From NCBI RefSeq assembly GCF_003970675.1, contig NZ_CP034562.1, positions 930,001-994,000 of the forward strand: a stretch of DNA of 64,000 nucleotides, given 5' to 3'. A model generated the notes under the pieces. That model was not told the origin of the DNA. It worked only from the letters and a program-made list of their open reading frames with translations, and did no database searches. The DNA is from Flammeovirga pectinis. Its GTDB lineage: Bacteria > Bacteroidota > Bacteroidia > Cytophagales > Flammeovirgaceae. This document shows positions 8,232 to 18,043 of this stretch, piece by piece (position 1 is the stretch's first letter; the number at the start of each line of letters is the position of its first letter). Position numbers and translations under genes: made by a program.

Positions 8232-9782
8232 ATGACTAAATTTTTCACCTTAATTACTATCTTCCTTATGGCACCATTGTGTTCAATTGCTATTGAGGAA
8301 CAACTGACAGAAGTATCATCTTCTTACATAAATATGGATACATTGTGGGTATTATTATCTGCAGTATTGGTTTTTTTTATGCAAGCAGGCTTTAAAACGT
8401 TAGAAACGGGATTGGTTAAAAAAGAACACCGTGCCAGTGTAGGAAGCAAGAACTTATTAGATTTAGTAGCTGGTATCGTCGGCTTCTTTTTAGTAGGTTT
8501 TGGGTTTATGTTTGGCACATCTTATTATGGTGTTATAGGAATAGACACCGACCTATTTTTAGGAAACAATTTTGAACATGGTACATTAGGAATTCCTGGT
8601 GTAGTATTTTTCTTATTTCAATTAGTATTTGCAGGAACAGCACTTACTATAGTTTCTGGAGCAATGTCTGGTAGAACAGGTTTAGTACCTTACTTTATTG
8701 GTTCTATGGTAACTGCAATTATTATTTACCCAATTTTTGGGCACTGGGCTTGGGGTAATCTTTATTATCCAAATAATGGAGCATGGTTGGCAGATATGGG
8801 CTTTATGGACTTTGCAGGTTCAACAGTAGTGCATACAGTAGGGGCAACCGTAGGTATTGTAGGTATGATAATGGTAGGTCCAAGATTAGGTCGATTTGAC
8901 TCTAAAGGAAATGTTTTACCCGTTAAAGTTTCTGATTATTCTTACAGTATTTTAGGAGTAATGCTTCTTTGGATTGGCTGGTGGGGCTTTAATGGAGGAA
9001 GTACACTGTCTTTCTCAATGGATGTTTTTAGCATTATATTAAATACCAACCTTGCGGGTGCAGGAGCATGTTTATCTGCATTTTTCTTTTGTTACTTTTT
9101 TCAAGACCGTTCAGAAGTTATTGAAAAAATGGCAGGAGGTGCGTTAACAGGTTTGGTAGCAATAACAGCATGTTGTAATGTAGTATCTCCAATTAATGCT
9201 TTAATTATTGGTTTAATAGCAGGTATAATACATAATTTAGGTTATGATTTAATATTACGTGTATTTAAATTAGACGATCCTGTAGGAGCAATTCCCGTGC
9301 ACGGTTTTGGTGGTATATTTGGAACACTTAGCGTAGCAATTTTTGGTAAAGAAGAATTATTACTCCTTCCAAGATGGGAACAATTATTAATTCAAGGAAT
9401 TGGTATTGAAGTATGTGTTGTATTTACTGTAATTGTCTCGGTAATTATGTTTAAAATTATAAAAGCAACTTATGGTTTGAGAGTATCTCCAGAACAAGAA
9501 TTAAAAGGAATGCTTTTAGGAAGAAATATGCCAGAGCAATTTTATAATGAAGAAACAATTCATAAAGTAAGGTACGTATCTATGCGTGTTTCTGGTAAAG
9601 GATATAATTTATTATCGTTTAGAGACTTTGTAGATTTTGAGACTACTTATAGAAATCAATTGATAGAAACAGATAGAGTAACTTTTATAGACGATCAAGG
9701 GAGTAAGATCGAATATGTAGAGGCAATGAAACAGATTTCATTATATCTTAGAAATAATATTGAAGATAGATCAATTGCTTAA
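8232..9782 (+). CDS. amtB: Ammonium transporter (Amt/MEP/Rh family)
   Basis: This 516-residue inner-membrane channel conducts ammonium. It has a signal peptide (about 1-20) and 11 predicted membrane helices. MDFAGSTVVHTVGA carries the conserved Asp (193) and first pore His (201), and VHGFGGIFG carries the second pore His. After the last helix (about 425) there is a cytoplasmic tail of about 90 residues, longer than in typical AmtB. No glnK/PII gene is adjacent, which is unusual because amtB is often paired with one. The nitrate-type transporter genes lie about 0.8 kb downstream. Confidence 0.95.
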   Translation: MTKFFTLITIFLMAPLCSIAIEEQLTEVSSSYINMDTLWVLLSAVLVFFMQAGFKTLETGLVKKEHRASVGSKNLLDLVAGIVGFFLVGFGFMFGTSYYGVIGIDTDLFLGNNFEHGTLGIPGVVFFLFQLVFAGTALTIVSGAMSGRTGLVPYFIGSMVTAIIIYPIFGHWAWGNLYYPNNGAWLADMGFMDFAGSTVVHTVGATVGIVGMIMVGPRLGRFDSKGNVLPVKVSDYSYSILGVMLLWIGWWGFNGGSTLSFSMDVFSIILNTNLAGAGACLSAFFFCYFFQDRSEVIEKMAGGALTGLVAITACCNVVSPINALIIGLIAGIIHNLGYDLILRVFKLDDPVGAIPVHGFGGIFGTLSVAIFGKEELLLLPRWEQLLIQGIGIEVCVVFTVIVSVIMFKIIKATYGLRVSPEQELKGMLLGRNMPEQFYNEETIHKVRYVSMRVSGKGYNLLSFRDFVDFETTYRNQLIETDRVTFIDDQGSKIEYVEAMKQISLYLRNNIEDRSIA

Positions 9783-9806
9783 TAATTTAATTTTAAACAT
9801 TAAGAG

Positions 9807-9833
9807 TGGTTGTTATACTAGTTATAGCAACCA
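9807..9833 (+). terminator. Intrinsic terminator after amtB
   Basis: TGGTTGTTATA and TATAGCAACCA pair (one G-U) with a 5-nt loop, followed by seven T. Confidence 0.82.
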
Positions 9834-9902
9834 TTTTTTTATTAAAAAATTACATAAGTGTAAAAAATACTGTTATTATCCTTTAATTATTATTTATCTT
9901 AA

Positions 9903-9910
9903 TAATTTTG
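9903..9910 (+). promoter_or_regulatory. Predicted promoter of the small gene at 9965
   Basis: TAATTTTG matches the -7 consensus exactly and lies 55 bp before the start codon. The best -33 candidate is TTTA at 9882-9885 with a 17-bp spacer, which is short. Confidence 0.4.
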
Positions 9911-9964
9911 ATGTAAATTTATACTACCATATATAATAACACAAGTACATAATCAACTATCAAA

Positions 9965-10327
9965 ATGAATAATTTTAATTCACAATTGCTAGATACCATA
10001 CCTTTAGAAATAGATTTTAGATGGAGTTTACAGTTAAAAAGAGGAGTTGTGGAAGTTGCGACTTTTGCTTTTAAAGCACTTTCTAATAATGTAAACCTCA
10101 GTAGAGAACGTACGGAAAGAATTCATAGAGAATTATTGACCAATTACCGTTTTAGAGAAGATTTTGGTATTGAAGATGTAAATCAAAATGAATTGGTTGT
10201 CTACAAATCTCAGGTGGGAACAAATTCAAGAGAATTAGATAGAAAAATGAAGATGTTTAAACGTTGGGTTATTCAAGCACAACGGGATGCTCAAAATAAA
10301 ATAGAGAAATTTTCTCCAACAATATAG
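9965..10327 (+). CDS. Protein of unknown function, 120 residues
   Basis: I do not recognise this family. The protein is mostly charged and predicted helical, with no signal peptide or membrane segment. It begins MNNFNSQLLDTIPLEIDFRW and is rich in Arg/Lys/Glu in its second half. It has its own consensus -7 element upstream and a good terminator directly after the stop. That makes it a credible single gene placed between amtB and the nitrate transport operon. Confidence 0.65.
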   Translation: MNNFNSQLLDTIPLEIDFRWSLQLKRGVVEVATFAFKALSNNVNLSRERTERIHRELLTNYRFREDFGIEDVNQNELVVYKSQVGTNSRELDRKMKMFKRWVIQAQRDAQNKIEKFSPTI

Positions 10328-10365
10328 AAAGAAGGCAATTACATTAGAAAGTAGTTGCCTTCTTT
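10328..10365 (+). terminator. Intrinsic terminator after the gene at 9965
   Basis: AAAGAAGGCAA and TTGCCTTCTTT form an 11-bp stem with a 16-nt loop, starting right after the stop codon. The T tract is short. Confidence 0.78.
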
Positions 10366-10511
10366 GTTACGTAAGTAAATGTACGTAATGCTTGTTTTTG
10401 ACTACCTGAGGCTACATATCATCACTTAATCTGTTTTTTAGCAGGTTTTGTATTGTTTTAAAAACAGCTTTTAAGCTGATAATTCCCCTATATTGTTTTC
10501 TATAAGCGTCT

Positions 10512-10519
10512 TAAGTTTG
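10512..10519 (+). promoter_or_regulatory. Possible promoter of the nitrate transport operon
   Basis: TAAGTTTG is an exact match to TAnnTTTG, 46 bp before the porin start. TTG at 10493-10495 gives a 16-bp spacer, shorter than usual. Confidence 0.42.
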
Positions 10520-10565
10520 CATATGATATAAGTATAATTACTTAATTAAATCAAAACTTAAGCAA

Positions 10566-11864
10566 ATGAAACAATTAATTTACACAGCTCTCATTCTACT
10601 TTTAACAACAAACTTTGAAGTATTTTCGCAAGACTTTAAAATGTCTGCAGAGATCCGTCCTCGTTCTGAATTCAGAAACGGATTTAAAAAGCTTAGAACA
10701 GATTCATCAACTCCAGCATTTTTTACAGAACAACGTTCAAGATTAAATCTTGATTATTCTTCAGATAAAGTAATTATGCGTTTATCATTACAAGATGTAC
10801 GTATGTGGGGTGAAACAGATCAAATTTATAAGTCTGACCCTGCTATGACAACAATTTCTGAAGCATGGGCACAGTATAACTTTACTTCTAAATTCGGATT
10901 AAAAGTTGGACGTCAGATTATATCTTATGATAACCAACGTTTTTTAGGTGGTTTAGAATGGGCACAGCAAGGAAGAAGACATGATGCTGCCTTATTTATT
11001 TTTGATGATAAGGCTAAAAAGTTTAAAATTCATGCAGGATTAGCGTATAACCAAAATGGTGTTGAGCCTAAAAAGGTTGAAGGTAACGTGTATTTAGGTA
11101 CAAACAACTACAAGGCAATGCAATATTTGTGGGCGCATAAAGACTGGGAAGGCGGAGCCGTTTCTGGTTTAGTTTTTAATGAAAGTTATCAATATGGATC
11201 AACTACCGATAGTGTAAGCCAAAGACAAACATTAGGTGTTGTAGGATCTAAGAAATTTGGTATTCTAAAAGTTGCCGGTGAAGGGTATTACCAAACTGGG
11301 CAAAGAGGTACAGCAGATGTAAATGCTTACTTATTAGACTTAAACTTTACTGCAAAAACAAAATTAACTCCTATTACACTTGGTTATCAAATTTTATCAG
11401 GTGGTGATCCAGCTTCTGGAGAGGTAACAAACTTTACACCAGCATATGGTACAAACCATAAATTCAATGGTTTTATGGATTACTTCTATGTAGGAAATCC
11501 ACATAACGATGCAATAGGTAATAATGTTGGTTTACAAGATATTTATCTAAATACTCAGTTTAAAATTGGTAAAGGAACTTTAAAAGCTCAATTGCATCAG
11601 TTTTTAGCAGCAACAGATGTAGTTAAATCTGTTAGTTCAGATGGAGTACAAGAAATAGTTGATGGTAATTTAGGTACAGAGATAGACCTAGTTTATGTAA
11701 ACAAATTAAGCCCTGTTGCTACATTAATGGTAGGTTACTCTCAAATGTTTGGGACTTCTTCTATGGAAGTATTGAAAGGCGGAGATAGTGGTTTAATCAA
11801 TAACTGGGCATTTGTGATGTTAACATTTAAGCCTACTCTTTTTAAAACAAAATCAGCAAACTAA
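10566..11864 (+). CDS. Outer-membrane beta-barrel porin (alginate-export family type)
   Basis: The 432-residue protein has a signal peptide (cleavage near FSQ, residues 20-22). Alternating beta-strand sequence follows, with AEIRPRSEFRNGF near the start and VGRQIISYDNQRFLGGLEW near residue 120, both typical of the alginate-export porin fold (PF13372). It is first in the operon, 24 bp before the nitrate-type binding protein. I infer that it is the outer-membrane channel for the same substrate, not an alginate porin. No alginate genes are nearby. Confidence 0.75.
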   Translation: MKQLIYTALILLLTTNFEVFSQDFKMSAEIRPRSEFRNGFKKLRTDSSTPAFFTEQRSRLNLDYSSDKVIMRLSLQDVRMWGETDQIYKSDPAMTTISEAWAQYNFTSKFGLKVGRQIISYDNQRFLGGLEWAQQGRRHDAALFIFDDKAKKFKIHAGLAYNQNGVEPKKVEGNVYLGTNNYKAMQYLWAHKDWEGGAVSGLVFNESYQYGSTTDSVSQRQTLGVVGSKKFGILKVAGEGYYQTGQRGTADVNAYLLDLNFTAKTKLTPITLGYQILSGGDPASGEVTNFTPAYGTNHKFNGFMDYFYVGNPHNDAIGNNVGLQDIYLNTQFKIGKGTLKAQLHQFLAATDVVKSVSSDGVQEIVDGNLGTEIDLVYVNKLSPVATLMVGYSQMFGTSSMEVLKGGDSGLINNWAFVMLTFKPTLFKTKSAN

Positions 11865-11888
11865 ACAAACTCTTAAAATAACAAACTA

Positions 11889-13295
11889 ATGAAAAATTTA
11901 TTCTTAAAATCACTTACTACTAAAGTAGTAGGGGTGGCAATTATTGGCTTATTTTTTAACTGTAGTGGTTCAAAAACTTCTTCAGAAACAAAATCTACTG
12001 TAGTTGTAGAAAAAGAATCATCAACTAAACAATTAGATATAGAAAAACCACAGTTAACGTTTGGTTTTATAAAACTAACAGATATGGCTCCTTTAGCAAT
12101 TGCAAAAGAGTTAGGGTATTTTGAAGATGAAGGGTTATTTGTTTCTGTTGAAGCACAATCGAATTGGAAAAATATTTTAGACCGTGTAATTGATGGTCAG
12201 TTAGATGGTTCTCATATGTTGGCAGGGCAACCAATTGCAGCAGGAGCTGGATTTGGTAGACAAGCAGATTTGGTAACTTCTTTCTCTATGGATTTGAATG
12301 GTAATGGTATTACTGTATCGAATGACGTTTGGAAAAAAATGAAACCAAATGTACCTAAAGGAGCAGATGGAAAACCAGTCCACCCAATAAAAGCGGATGC
12401 TTTAGTTCCTGTAATTAACGAGTATAAAAGTGAAGGAAAAGCCTTTAAAATGGGAATGGTATTTCCAGTTTCTACACACAACTATGAAATTCGTTATTGG
12501 TTAGCAGCAGCAGATGTGAACCCTGGGTTCTATACAAAAGAAAATATTCAAGGTCAGATTGATGCAGATGTTTTACTTTCTGTTACACCTCCACCACAAA
12601 TGCCAGCTACATTAGAGGCAGGTACAATTTTCGGGTATTGTGTGGGTGAACCTTGGAATCAGCAAGCAGTATTTAAAGGAATTGGTGTTCCTGTTACAAC
12701 AAATTATGATATCTGGAAGAATAATCCAGAAAAGGTATTTGTAATGACAAAAGAGTTTACTGAGAAATATCCAAATACAGCAGTTGCTGTTACTAAGGCA
12801 TTAATCCGTGCGGGAAAGTGGTTAGATGAACCCGGTAATAGAGCTAAAGCTGTTGGTATTTTATCTATGCCAGAATATGTAGGAGCAGACTCTGTTGTTA
12901 TTGCCAATTCTATGACGGGTACGTTTGAATTTGAAAAAGGAGACAAACGTGCAATGCCAGATTTTAATGTATTCTTTAGACATAATGCAACGTATCCATT
13001 TTACTCTGATGGTGTGTGGTTTTTAACTCAAATGAGACGTTGGGGACAAATTCCTTCGGCTAAACCTAAAGGATGGTACGATGAGACAATTAAAGATATT
13101 TACCGCCCAGATATATGGGAAAAAGCCGCCGCTTTATTGGTGGAAGAAGGTCATTTAGCTAAAACAGATGTTCCAGACACAGATGGTTATAAAGCTCCAA
13201 CAACAGATTTTATCGATGGGAAACTGTTTGATGGAAAAGAGCCTATCCAATATATCAATAGCTTTAAAATAGGTAATAAAGACGCTTCTATGTAA
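11889..13295 (+). CDS. nrtA: Nitrate-type ABC transporter substrate-binding lipoprotein
   Basis: The 468-residue protein has a lipobox ending at Cys25 (GLFFNC), so it is membrane-anchored. It matches the NrtA/CmpA family: [35 protein letters not shown], and [17 protein letters not shown] are family hallmarks. It would capture nitrate (or nitrite; bicarbonate is the alternative in CmpA) in the periplasm. It is followed by 174 bp with a strong stem-loop and then the permease gene. Confidence 0.9.
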   Translation: MKNLFLKSLTTKVVGVAIIGLFFNCSGSKTSSETKSTVVVEKESSTKQLDIEKPQLTFGFIKLTDMAPLAIAKELGYFEDEGLFVSVEAQSNWKNILDRVIDGQLDGSHMLAGQPIAAGAGFGRQADLVTSFSMDLNGNGITVSNDVWKKMKPNVPKGADGKPVHPIKADALVPVINEYKSEGKAFKMGMVFPVSTHNYEIRYWLAAADVNPGFYTKENIQGQIDADVLLSVTPPPQMPATLEAGTIFGYCVGEPWNQQAVFKGIGVPVTTNYDIWKNNPEKVFVMTKEFTEKYPNTAVAVTKALIRAGKWLDEPGNRAKAVGILSMPEYVGADSVVIANSMTGTFEFEKGDKRAMPDFNVFFRHNATYPFYSDGVWFLTQMRRWGQIPSAKPKGWYDETIKDIYRPDIWEKAAALLVEEGHLAKTDVPDTDGYKAPTTDFIDGKLFDGKEPIQYINSFKIGNKDASM

Positions 13296-13334
13296 GCAAC
13301 AAAATAATTATTTGCCATAATTATTAGTATATCT

Positions 13335-13394
13335 AAGTTGACTGAAAGTGTAGGCGTGGAACTGGCGCTGTGAAACGCCTACATTCATCAACTT
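13335..13394 (+). ncRNA. GC-rich stem-loop between nrtA and nrtB, candidate structured RNA
   Basis: An outer stem (AAGTTGA 13335-13341 / TCAACTT 13388-13394) encloses an inner stem (TGTAGGCGT 13349-13357 / ACGCCTACA 13375-13383) with a 17-nt loop. The inner part is about 57% G+C, far above the surrounding intergenic DNA. It is followed by A, not T, so it is not an intrinsic terminator on this strand. Such an element could stabilise the nrtA 3' end, or act on nrtB translation, or bind a ligand; none is proven. Confidence 0.5.
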
Positions 13395-13469
13395 AAAAAA
13401 AAAGAACAATCCTTCTTTAATAAAACAGACTAACAACAACTTAATTTCAGACACTAAAAGAATACTATA

Positions 13470-14564
13470 ATGAAAGATAAAATATTACAAATAACAGGAA
13501 TTCAAGCTTTTCTTGCTCCTTGGGTAAAGATATTTCAAGGAGAAGAAGTAAAGAAGAATATAGATACAATCGTGAAATCTTATGTATTTCCATTTTTATC
13601 AATTCTACTGTTTTTGTTAGTATGGCAGGTAAGTGCTAATTATTTATTTAATAAAGAGGCAACTGCTAAAATTGAAAAAGCAAAATTAGAACAAGGTGAA
13701 GCAGCAGCTATAGAAATGCAAAACTGTATTTACGCTGGCGATGTAAGCTGCCAACCAAACACACTACCATCTCCTGTAAAAGTATGGAATGCTTATTTAT
13801 CGTTATTGGCAGATCATAATATAATTTTAGACAAAAAAGATGCATTTGCAGCTAAAGTTGCAAAAACAAATGAGAAGAGAGTAGCAGCAGGTAAAGACCC
13901 GATTACTTATACTGGTCGTCCGTCATTTGTAGATCAAATAGGTACAAGTTTAAAAACGGTATTTGCAGGCTTTTTTTTAGCAGCATTTATTGCGATTCCA
14001 TTAGGTATATTAATTGGATTAAGTACAACATTAAGAACATCATTTAACTGGCTAATTCAGATTTTAAAACCAGTTTCTCCGGTAGTTTGGTTACTCTTGG
14101 TATTCATGATCATCAAAACAGTAATGTCGGATTCTGATATGGATAAGTCGTTTATGATCTCATTTATAAGTGTAGGTTTATGTTCTATGTGGGCAACATT
14201 AGTAAACACAAGTATGGGTGTTTCTTCTGTAGATAAAGATTTTGTAAACGTAGCCAAAGTATTAAAATTAAGTATAGGTCAGAATATTTTTAAGGTAGTA
14301 TTACCCTCTTCTTTACCAATGATTTTTACAGGTTTACGTATTACTTTATCAGTAGCTTGGATGGTATTAATTGCAATAGAATTATTAGCACAAAGCCCTG
14401 GTTTAGGTTCGTTTGTTTGGGAGGAATTTCAGAATGGAGCAAATGATTCTAATGCTAAAATTATTGTAGCCATGTTTGTCATTGGTATGATTGGTTTTCT
14501 TTTGGATAGAATCATGATGGTTATTCAAAACATGATGTCATTTAATAAAAACGAAACTGCTTAA
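13470..14564 (+). CDS. nrtB: Nitrate-type ABC transporter permease
   Basis: The 364-residue inner-membrane protein has one N-terminal membrane segment (about 42-60), then an extracytoplasmic stretch of roughly 100 residues containing two Cys ([12 protein letters not shown]). A typical BPD_transp_1 permease core follows, from about residue 160 to 355. The loop contacting the ATPase resembles the EAA motif ([26 protein letters not shown] in part). [10 protein letters not shown] near the end is typical of NrtB/SsuC permeases. The start is 10 bp upstream-coupled to nrtC at its end. Confidence 0.9.
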   Translation: MKDKILQITGIQAFLAPWVKIFQGEEVKKNIDTIVKSYVFPFLSILLFLLVWQVSANYLFNKEATAKIEKAKLEQGEAAAIEMQNCIYAGDVSCQPNTLPSPVKVWNAYLSLLADHNIILDKKDAFAAKVAKTNEKRVAAGKDPITYTGRPSFVDQIGTSLKTVFAGFFLAAFIAIPLGILIGLSTTLRTSFNWLIQILKPVSPVVWLLLVFMIIKTVMSDSDMDKSFMISFISVGLCSMWATLVNTSMGVSSVDKDFVNVAKVLKLSIGQNIFKVVLPSSLPMIFTGLRITLSVAWMVLIAIELLAQSPGLGSFVWEEFQNGANDSNAKIIVAMFVIGMIGFLLDRIMMVIQNMMSFNKNETA

Positions 14565-14574
14565 TCGTATCACT

Positions 14575-15459
14575 ATGGCTTATTTAGAACTTAAAAATGT
14601 AAGCAAGTCTTACGGTACAGGAAAAGATAAAGTAGAGGTATTAAAGAATATCAATTTATCTGTAGAAGAAGGAGAATTTGTAGCAATTGTTGGGTTTACT
14701 GGGAGTGGAAAAACTACTCTTATAAATCTTATCAATGGATTGGAATTTCCAGATGAAGGGGAGGTATTATTACAAGGTAAACCAATAACAGGGCCTGGAC
14801 CAGATAGAGGTGTAGTATTTCAGAATTATTCTTTACTGCCTTGGTTAACAGTAGCTCAGAATATAAAATTAGCAATTGATGAAGTCTATACATCATCTTC
14901 TAAAAAAGAAAAAACAGCATTAATTAAAAAGTATGTAGATATGGTACACCTATCGCATGCAATAGATAAAAAACCTGCAGAATTGTCTGGAGGGATGCGC
15001 CAGAGAGTTTCTGTAGCAAGAGCCTTAGCCATGAACCCCAAAATGCTTTTAATGGACGAACCTTTAAGTGCCTTAGATGCCTTAACAAGAGGGACTTTAC
15101 AAGAAGAGATAGTTAATATTTGGGGAGAGGATAAAAAGACGTGTTTGTTAATTACGAATGATGTTGATGAAGGGGTTGTAATGGCCGATAGGATTATTCC
15201 TTTAAAACCAGGGCCAAAGGCAGAGTTAGGTCCTAACTTTAAAGTAGACTTACCAAGACCGAGAGTTATTGCAGAAATCAATAAAAATGAAACGTACAAA
15301 CATCTTAGAAATGAAATTTTAGAGTATTTGATTGCAGTTGGAGCATCTAGAAAAAGTGAAAAAACAACTTCTTACGAATTGCCTGATTTGAAACCAGTAA
15401 TGCCTGGGAGAGTAAAATGGGGTATTCAAAGAAGAAAAGAAAAACAACAATTTTTTTAG
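14575..15459 (+). CDS. nrtC: Nitrate-type ABC transporter ATPase (first)
   Basis: A 294-residue ATPase with Walker [10 protein letters not shown] (40-48), a Q-loop ([13 protein letters not shown]), signature [10 protein letters not shown], Walker B MLLMDEP and D-loop SALDALTR. The H-loop has TNDVDEG, with Asn in place of the usual His (LLITHDVDEA), which could lower or alter ATPase activity. The tail beyond about 230 residues is longer than in usual ATPases but lacks the binding-protein-like domain of cyanobacterial NrtC. It would pair with NrtD as a heterodimer. Confidence 0.88.
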   Translation: MAYLELKNVSKSYGTGKDKVEVLKNINLSVEEGEFVAIVGFTGSGKTTLINLINGLEFPDEGEVLLQGKPITGPGPDRGVVFQNYSLLPWLTVAQNIKLAIDEVYTSSSKKEKTALIKKYVDMVHLSHAIDKKPAELSGGMRQRVSVARALAMNPKMLLMDEPLSALDALTRGTLQEEIVNIWGEDKKTCLLITNDVDEGVVMADRIIPLKPGPKAELGPNFKVDLPRPRVIAEINKNETYKHLRNEILEYLIAVGASRKSEKTTSYELPDLKPVMPGRVKWGIQRRKEKQQFF

Positions 15460-15506
15460 ATCAAGATCTATTTAAAAATCAATTAATAACGATAAAAAAG
15501 TAAATT

Positions 15507-16334
15507 ATGATGAGTGTTTTAGAGAAAAAATTAATAGTATCGTCAACCCAAATTATTGAAGATACAAGACCAGATATGTTGGTTTGTAAAGATATTGCTA
15601 AAATTTATCCTACTCCTAAAGGTGATTATACTGTATTGTCAGACTTACAATTGACCGTAAAAAAAGGGGAGTTTATTTCTGTAATTGGTCATTCAGGTTG
15701 TGGTAAATCTACATTACTTACAATGATTGCGGGGTTAAACGACATTAGTAAAGGAAGTGTTTATGTAGATGGAGATGAAGTAAGAGGGGCAGGGCCAGAT
15801 AGAGCGGTTGTATTTCAATCGCCAAGTTTATTTCCTTGGATGACTGCTTTACAAAATGTAATGATTGGCGTTAAACAGGTTTTTCCGCATGCTACAAAAA
15901 AGCAAAAACAAGATATCTGTAAATACTACCTTGATAAAGTAGGTTTAGGGAATGATTTTGATAAAAGAGCATCGGAACTGTCTCAGGGAATGCAGCAAAG
16001 AGTTGGCATTGCAAGAGCATTTGCTTTAAAACCAAAGGTGTTACTCCTAGATGAGCCTTTTGGAATGTTAGATTCTTTAACTAGAGGTGAATTGCAAGAT
16101 GTATTGTTGGAGGTGTGGCAAAAAGAACAGATTACTGCAATTATGATTACTCATGATGTAGATGAATCTATCTTCTTGGCAGACCGTGTGATTATGATGA
16201 CCAGTGGACCTTTTGCTAAAATTGGTGATGAACTTGCAATCCCTTTTGAACGACCAAGAAATAGAGTAGATATATTAGAACATCCAGATTACTATCAGTA
16301 CAGAGGCTATTTAATGGACTTCTTGAATCATTAA
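15507..16334 (+). CDS. nrtD: Nitrate-type ABC transporter ATPase (second)
   Basis: A 275-residue ATPase with Walker A GHSGCGKST (61-69), VVFQSPSLFPWMT, signature LSQGMQQRVG (Gln for the usual second Gly), Walker B VLLLDEP and an intact H-loop ITHDVDES. The signature and H-loop changes are split between NrtC and NrtD, so the pair may have one canonical and one degenerate site. It is 47 bp from nrtC and 47 bp from the sensor-phosphatase gene. Confidence 0.88.
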   Translation: MMSVLEKKLIVSSTQIIEDTRPDMLVCKDIAKIYPTPKGDYTVLSDLQLTVKKGEFISVIGHSGCGKSTLLTMIAGLNDISKGSVYVDGDEVRGAGPDRAVVFQSPSLFPWMTALQNVMIGVKQVFPHATKKQKQDICKYYLDKVGLGNDFDKRASELSQGMQQRVGIARAFALKPKVLLLDEPFGMLDSLTRGELQDVLLEVWQKEQITAIMITHDVDESIFLADRVIMMTSGPFAKIGDELAIPFERPRNRVDILEHPDYYQYRGYLMDFLNH

Positions 16335-16381
16335 AACTCACAACACACTTAAACAACACAAAATAACTAACAGCAAACAGA

Positions 16382-18043
16382 ATGAATCATTTTTTACTAA
16401 AGAATCCGAAAAAAAGGTTTACGGCTTCATATATCACTGCCCTTTCATTAATTGCCCTTTTAAGCATAACTAGTCAACTTATAATCAGATCTGTTTTAAC
16501 AGAACAAGAAAAAGATGCTAGGATTATTAATATATCTGGACGTCAGAGAATGTTAAGTCAGAAGATTAGTAAACTAGCTTTACAACTAGAAAGAGCAACT
16601 TCTGATAGAGAATATTCTTTATTGAAAAGTAAATTAGAAAATGTGATGCACCTTCTGTCTACCTCACATTATGGGCTAATGAACCGATCTGAAGAGATGG
16701 CTTTGGAAGGTGAAAATAGCGAGACAATCAAGAAAATGTTCGAAGGTATTACCGATAATTTTGAAGCAATTTTTAAAGCCGGAAATAGCATCTTATTATC
16801 CTCGCATGCCTATGAAGTTAAAGAAGATGTATCAATCATTCTAAAAAATGAGGCCTCTTTTTTGAAGCAAATGAACACTATCACTTTCCAATATGATCAT
16901 GAATCTACAAGCAGAACAAAAAAAGTATCTCTAATAGAATACATTCTCTTATTTATCACTTTAGCATCTATTTTTCTGGAGGGTTTTTTCATTTTTAGAC
17001 CAGCAGTTAATGCTATTGATAAATACCTTAGAGAAACGATAAGTAGAGGAATTGCATTACAAGATGCTCATGAAAATTTAATGGAATCTCAAGAGAAAAA
17101 AGAACTTGTAGAAAGAGAGTTATTTGAACAACTTCAGAAAAACCATGAGTTGCAAATCAATATAAATAAAGACTTAGAGTTAAAAATAAACGAACGAACA
17201 AGAGAAATTCAGGATCAGAAAGAAGAAATTTTACAGCAAAGTAATGAGCTAAAGTATCAAAACGATATGATTACTAAAGTGAATACTAAGCTTACGGAGA
17301 ACATTAGTTATGCAAGAAAATTACAACATTCAATTTTAGGAAACCGTCAGTCTATAGTAGATCAATTTAAAGATGGGTTTATTACAAGTAAACCAAAAGA
17401 TATTATTTCTGGAGATTTCTATTGGTTTTATCAAATAGATAATCTTCGTTTTTTAATTGCTGCAGATTGTACAGGACATGGTGTTTCTGCTGCTTTTATG
17501 ACTATAATAGGAAATTTATTATTGAATGATATTATTACTAACCAAAAGGTTTATACACCAGATAATATACTCAATTTACTTGATATGGAATTGTATGCTT
17601 TGATGAACTTAAAGAATACAAAAAAAATACATGATGGTATGGATTTAGGACTGGTTGTAATAAATAGTGATACGAGAACTATAGAATTTTCTGGAGCAAA
17701 AAGACCTCTTTATTTTGTCGGAAAAGAGAATACAATAGAGAAATATGCAGGTTCAAAATCTACTATTGGTTATAATAGTAAATCCGTTCGGAAAGATTTT
17801 AATTCTACACTTATTCATTACCAAGGAGGAGATAGACTTTATTTAACTAGTGATGGTTTTCAAGATCAATTTGGAGGAGAATCAGACACTAAATTTATGC
17901 AGAAACGCTTTGTTGAGGTATTAAATAAAACAATTAATCTATCAATGGAGAAGCAGCAAAAAGTACTTGATACCGTATTTGAGAAATGGAAGGGGGCAAG
18001 CACTCAGACAGACGATGTGCTAGTAGTTGGGGTTGAATTGTAA
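16382..18043 (+). CDS. Membrane PilJ/NarX-type sensor fused to a SpoIIE-type PP2C phosphatase
   Basis: The 553-residue protein has a membrane segment (about 15-37), then an extracytoplasmic helical domain with INISGRQRMLSQK (residues 49-61). This is the hallmark of the PilJ_N domain (PF13675), the family that includes the nitrate sensor region of NarX/NarQ. A second membrane segment (about 188-210), a coiled coil (about 225-310) and a SpoIIE/PP2C domain (about 330-550) follow. The metal-binding Asp are seen in GDFYWF and DCTGHG, with TSDGFQDQ and TDDVLVVGVEL near the end. Its place 47 bp after nrtD suggests that it senses nitrate or nitrite and dephosphorylates a Ser/Thr-phosphorylated target, perhaps an anti-sigma antagonist. 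Ligand and target are inferred. Confidence 0.85.
   Translation: MNHFLLKNPKKRFTASYITALSLIALLSITSQLIIRSVLTEQEKDARIINISGRQRMLSQKISKLALQLERATSDREYSLLKSKLENVMHLLSTSHYGLMNRSEEMALEGENSETIKKMFEGITDNFEAIFKAGNSILLSSHAYEVKEDVSIILKNEASFLKQMNTITFQYDHESTSRTKKVSLIEYILLFITLASIFLEGFFIFRPAVNAIDKYLRETISRGIALQDAHENLMESQEKKELVERELFEQLQKNHELQININKDLELKINERTREIQDQKEEILQQSNELKYQNDMITKVNTKLTENISYARKLQHSILGNRQSIVDQFKDGFITSKPKDIISGDFYWFYQIDNLRFLIAADCTGHGVSAAFMTIIGNLLLNDIITNQKVYTPDNILNLLDMELYALMNLKNTKKIHDGMDLGLVVINSDTRTIEFSGAKRPLYFVGKENTIEKYAGSKSTIGYNSKSVRKDFNSTLIHYQGGDRLYLTSDGFQDQFGGESDTKFMQKRFVEVLNKTINLSMEKQQKVLDTVFEKWKGASTQTDDVLVVGVEL

Noticed and set aside
13335-13394. Intrinsic terminator between nrtA and nrtB
   Set aside because: No T run follows on the plus strand, and no minus-strand gene needs it; kept as a structured RNA candidate instead.
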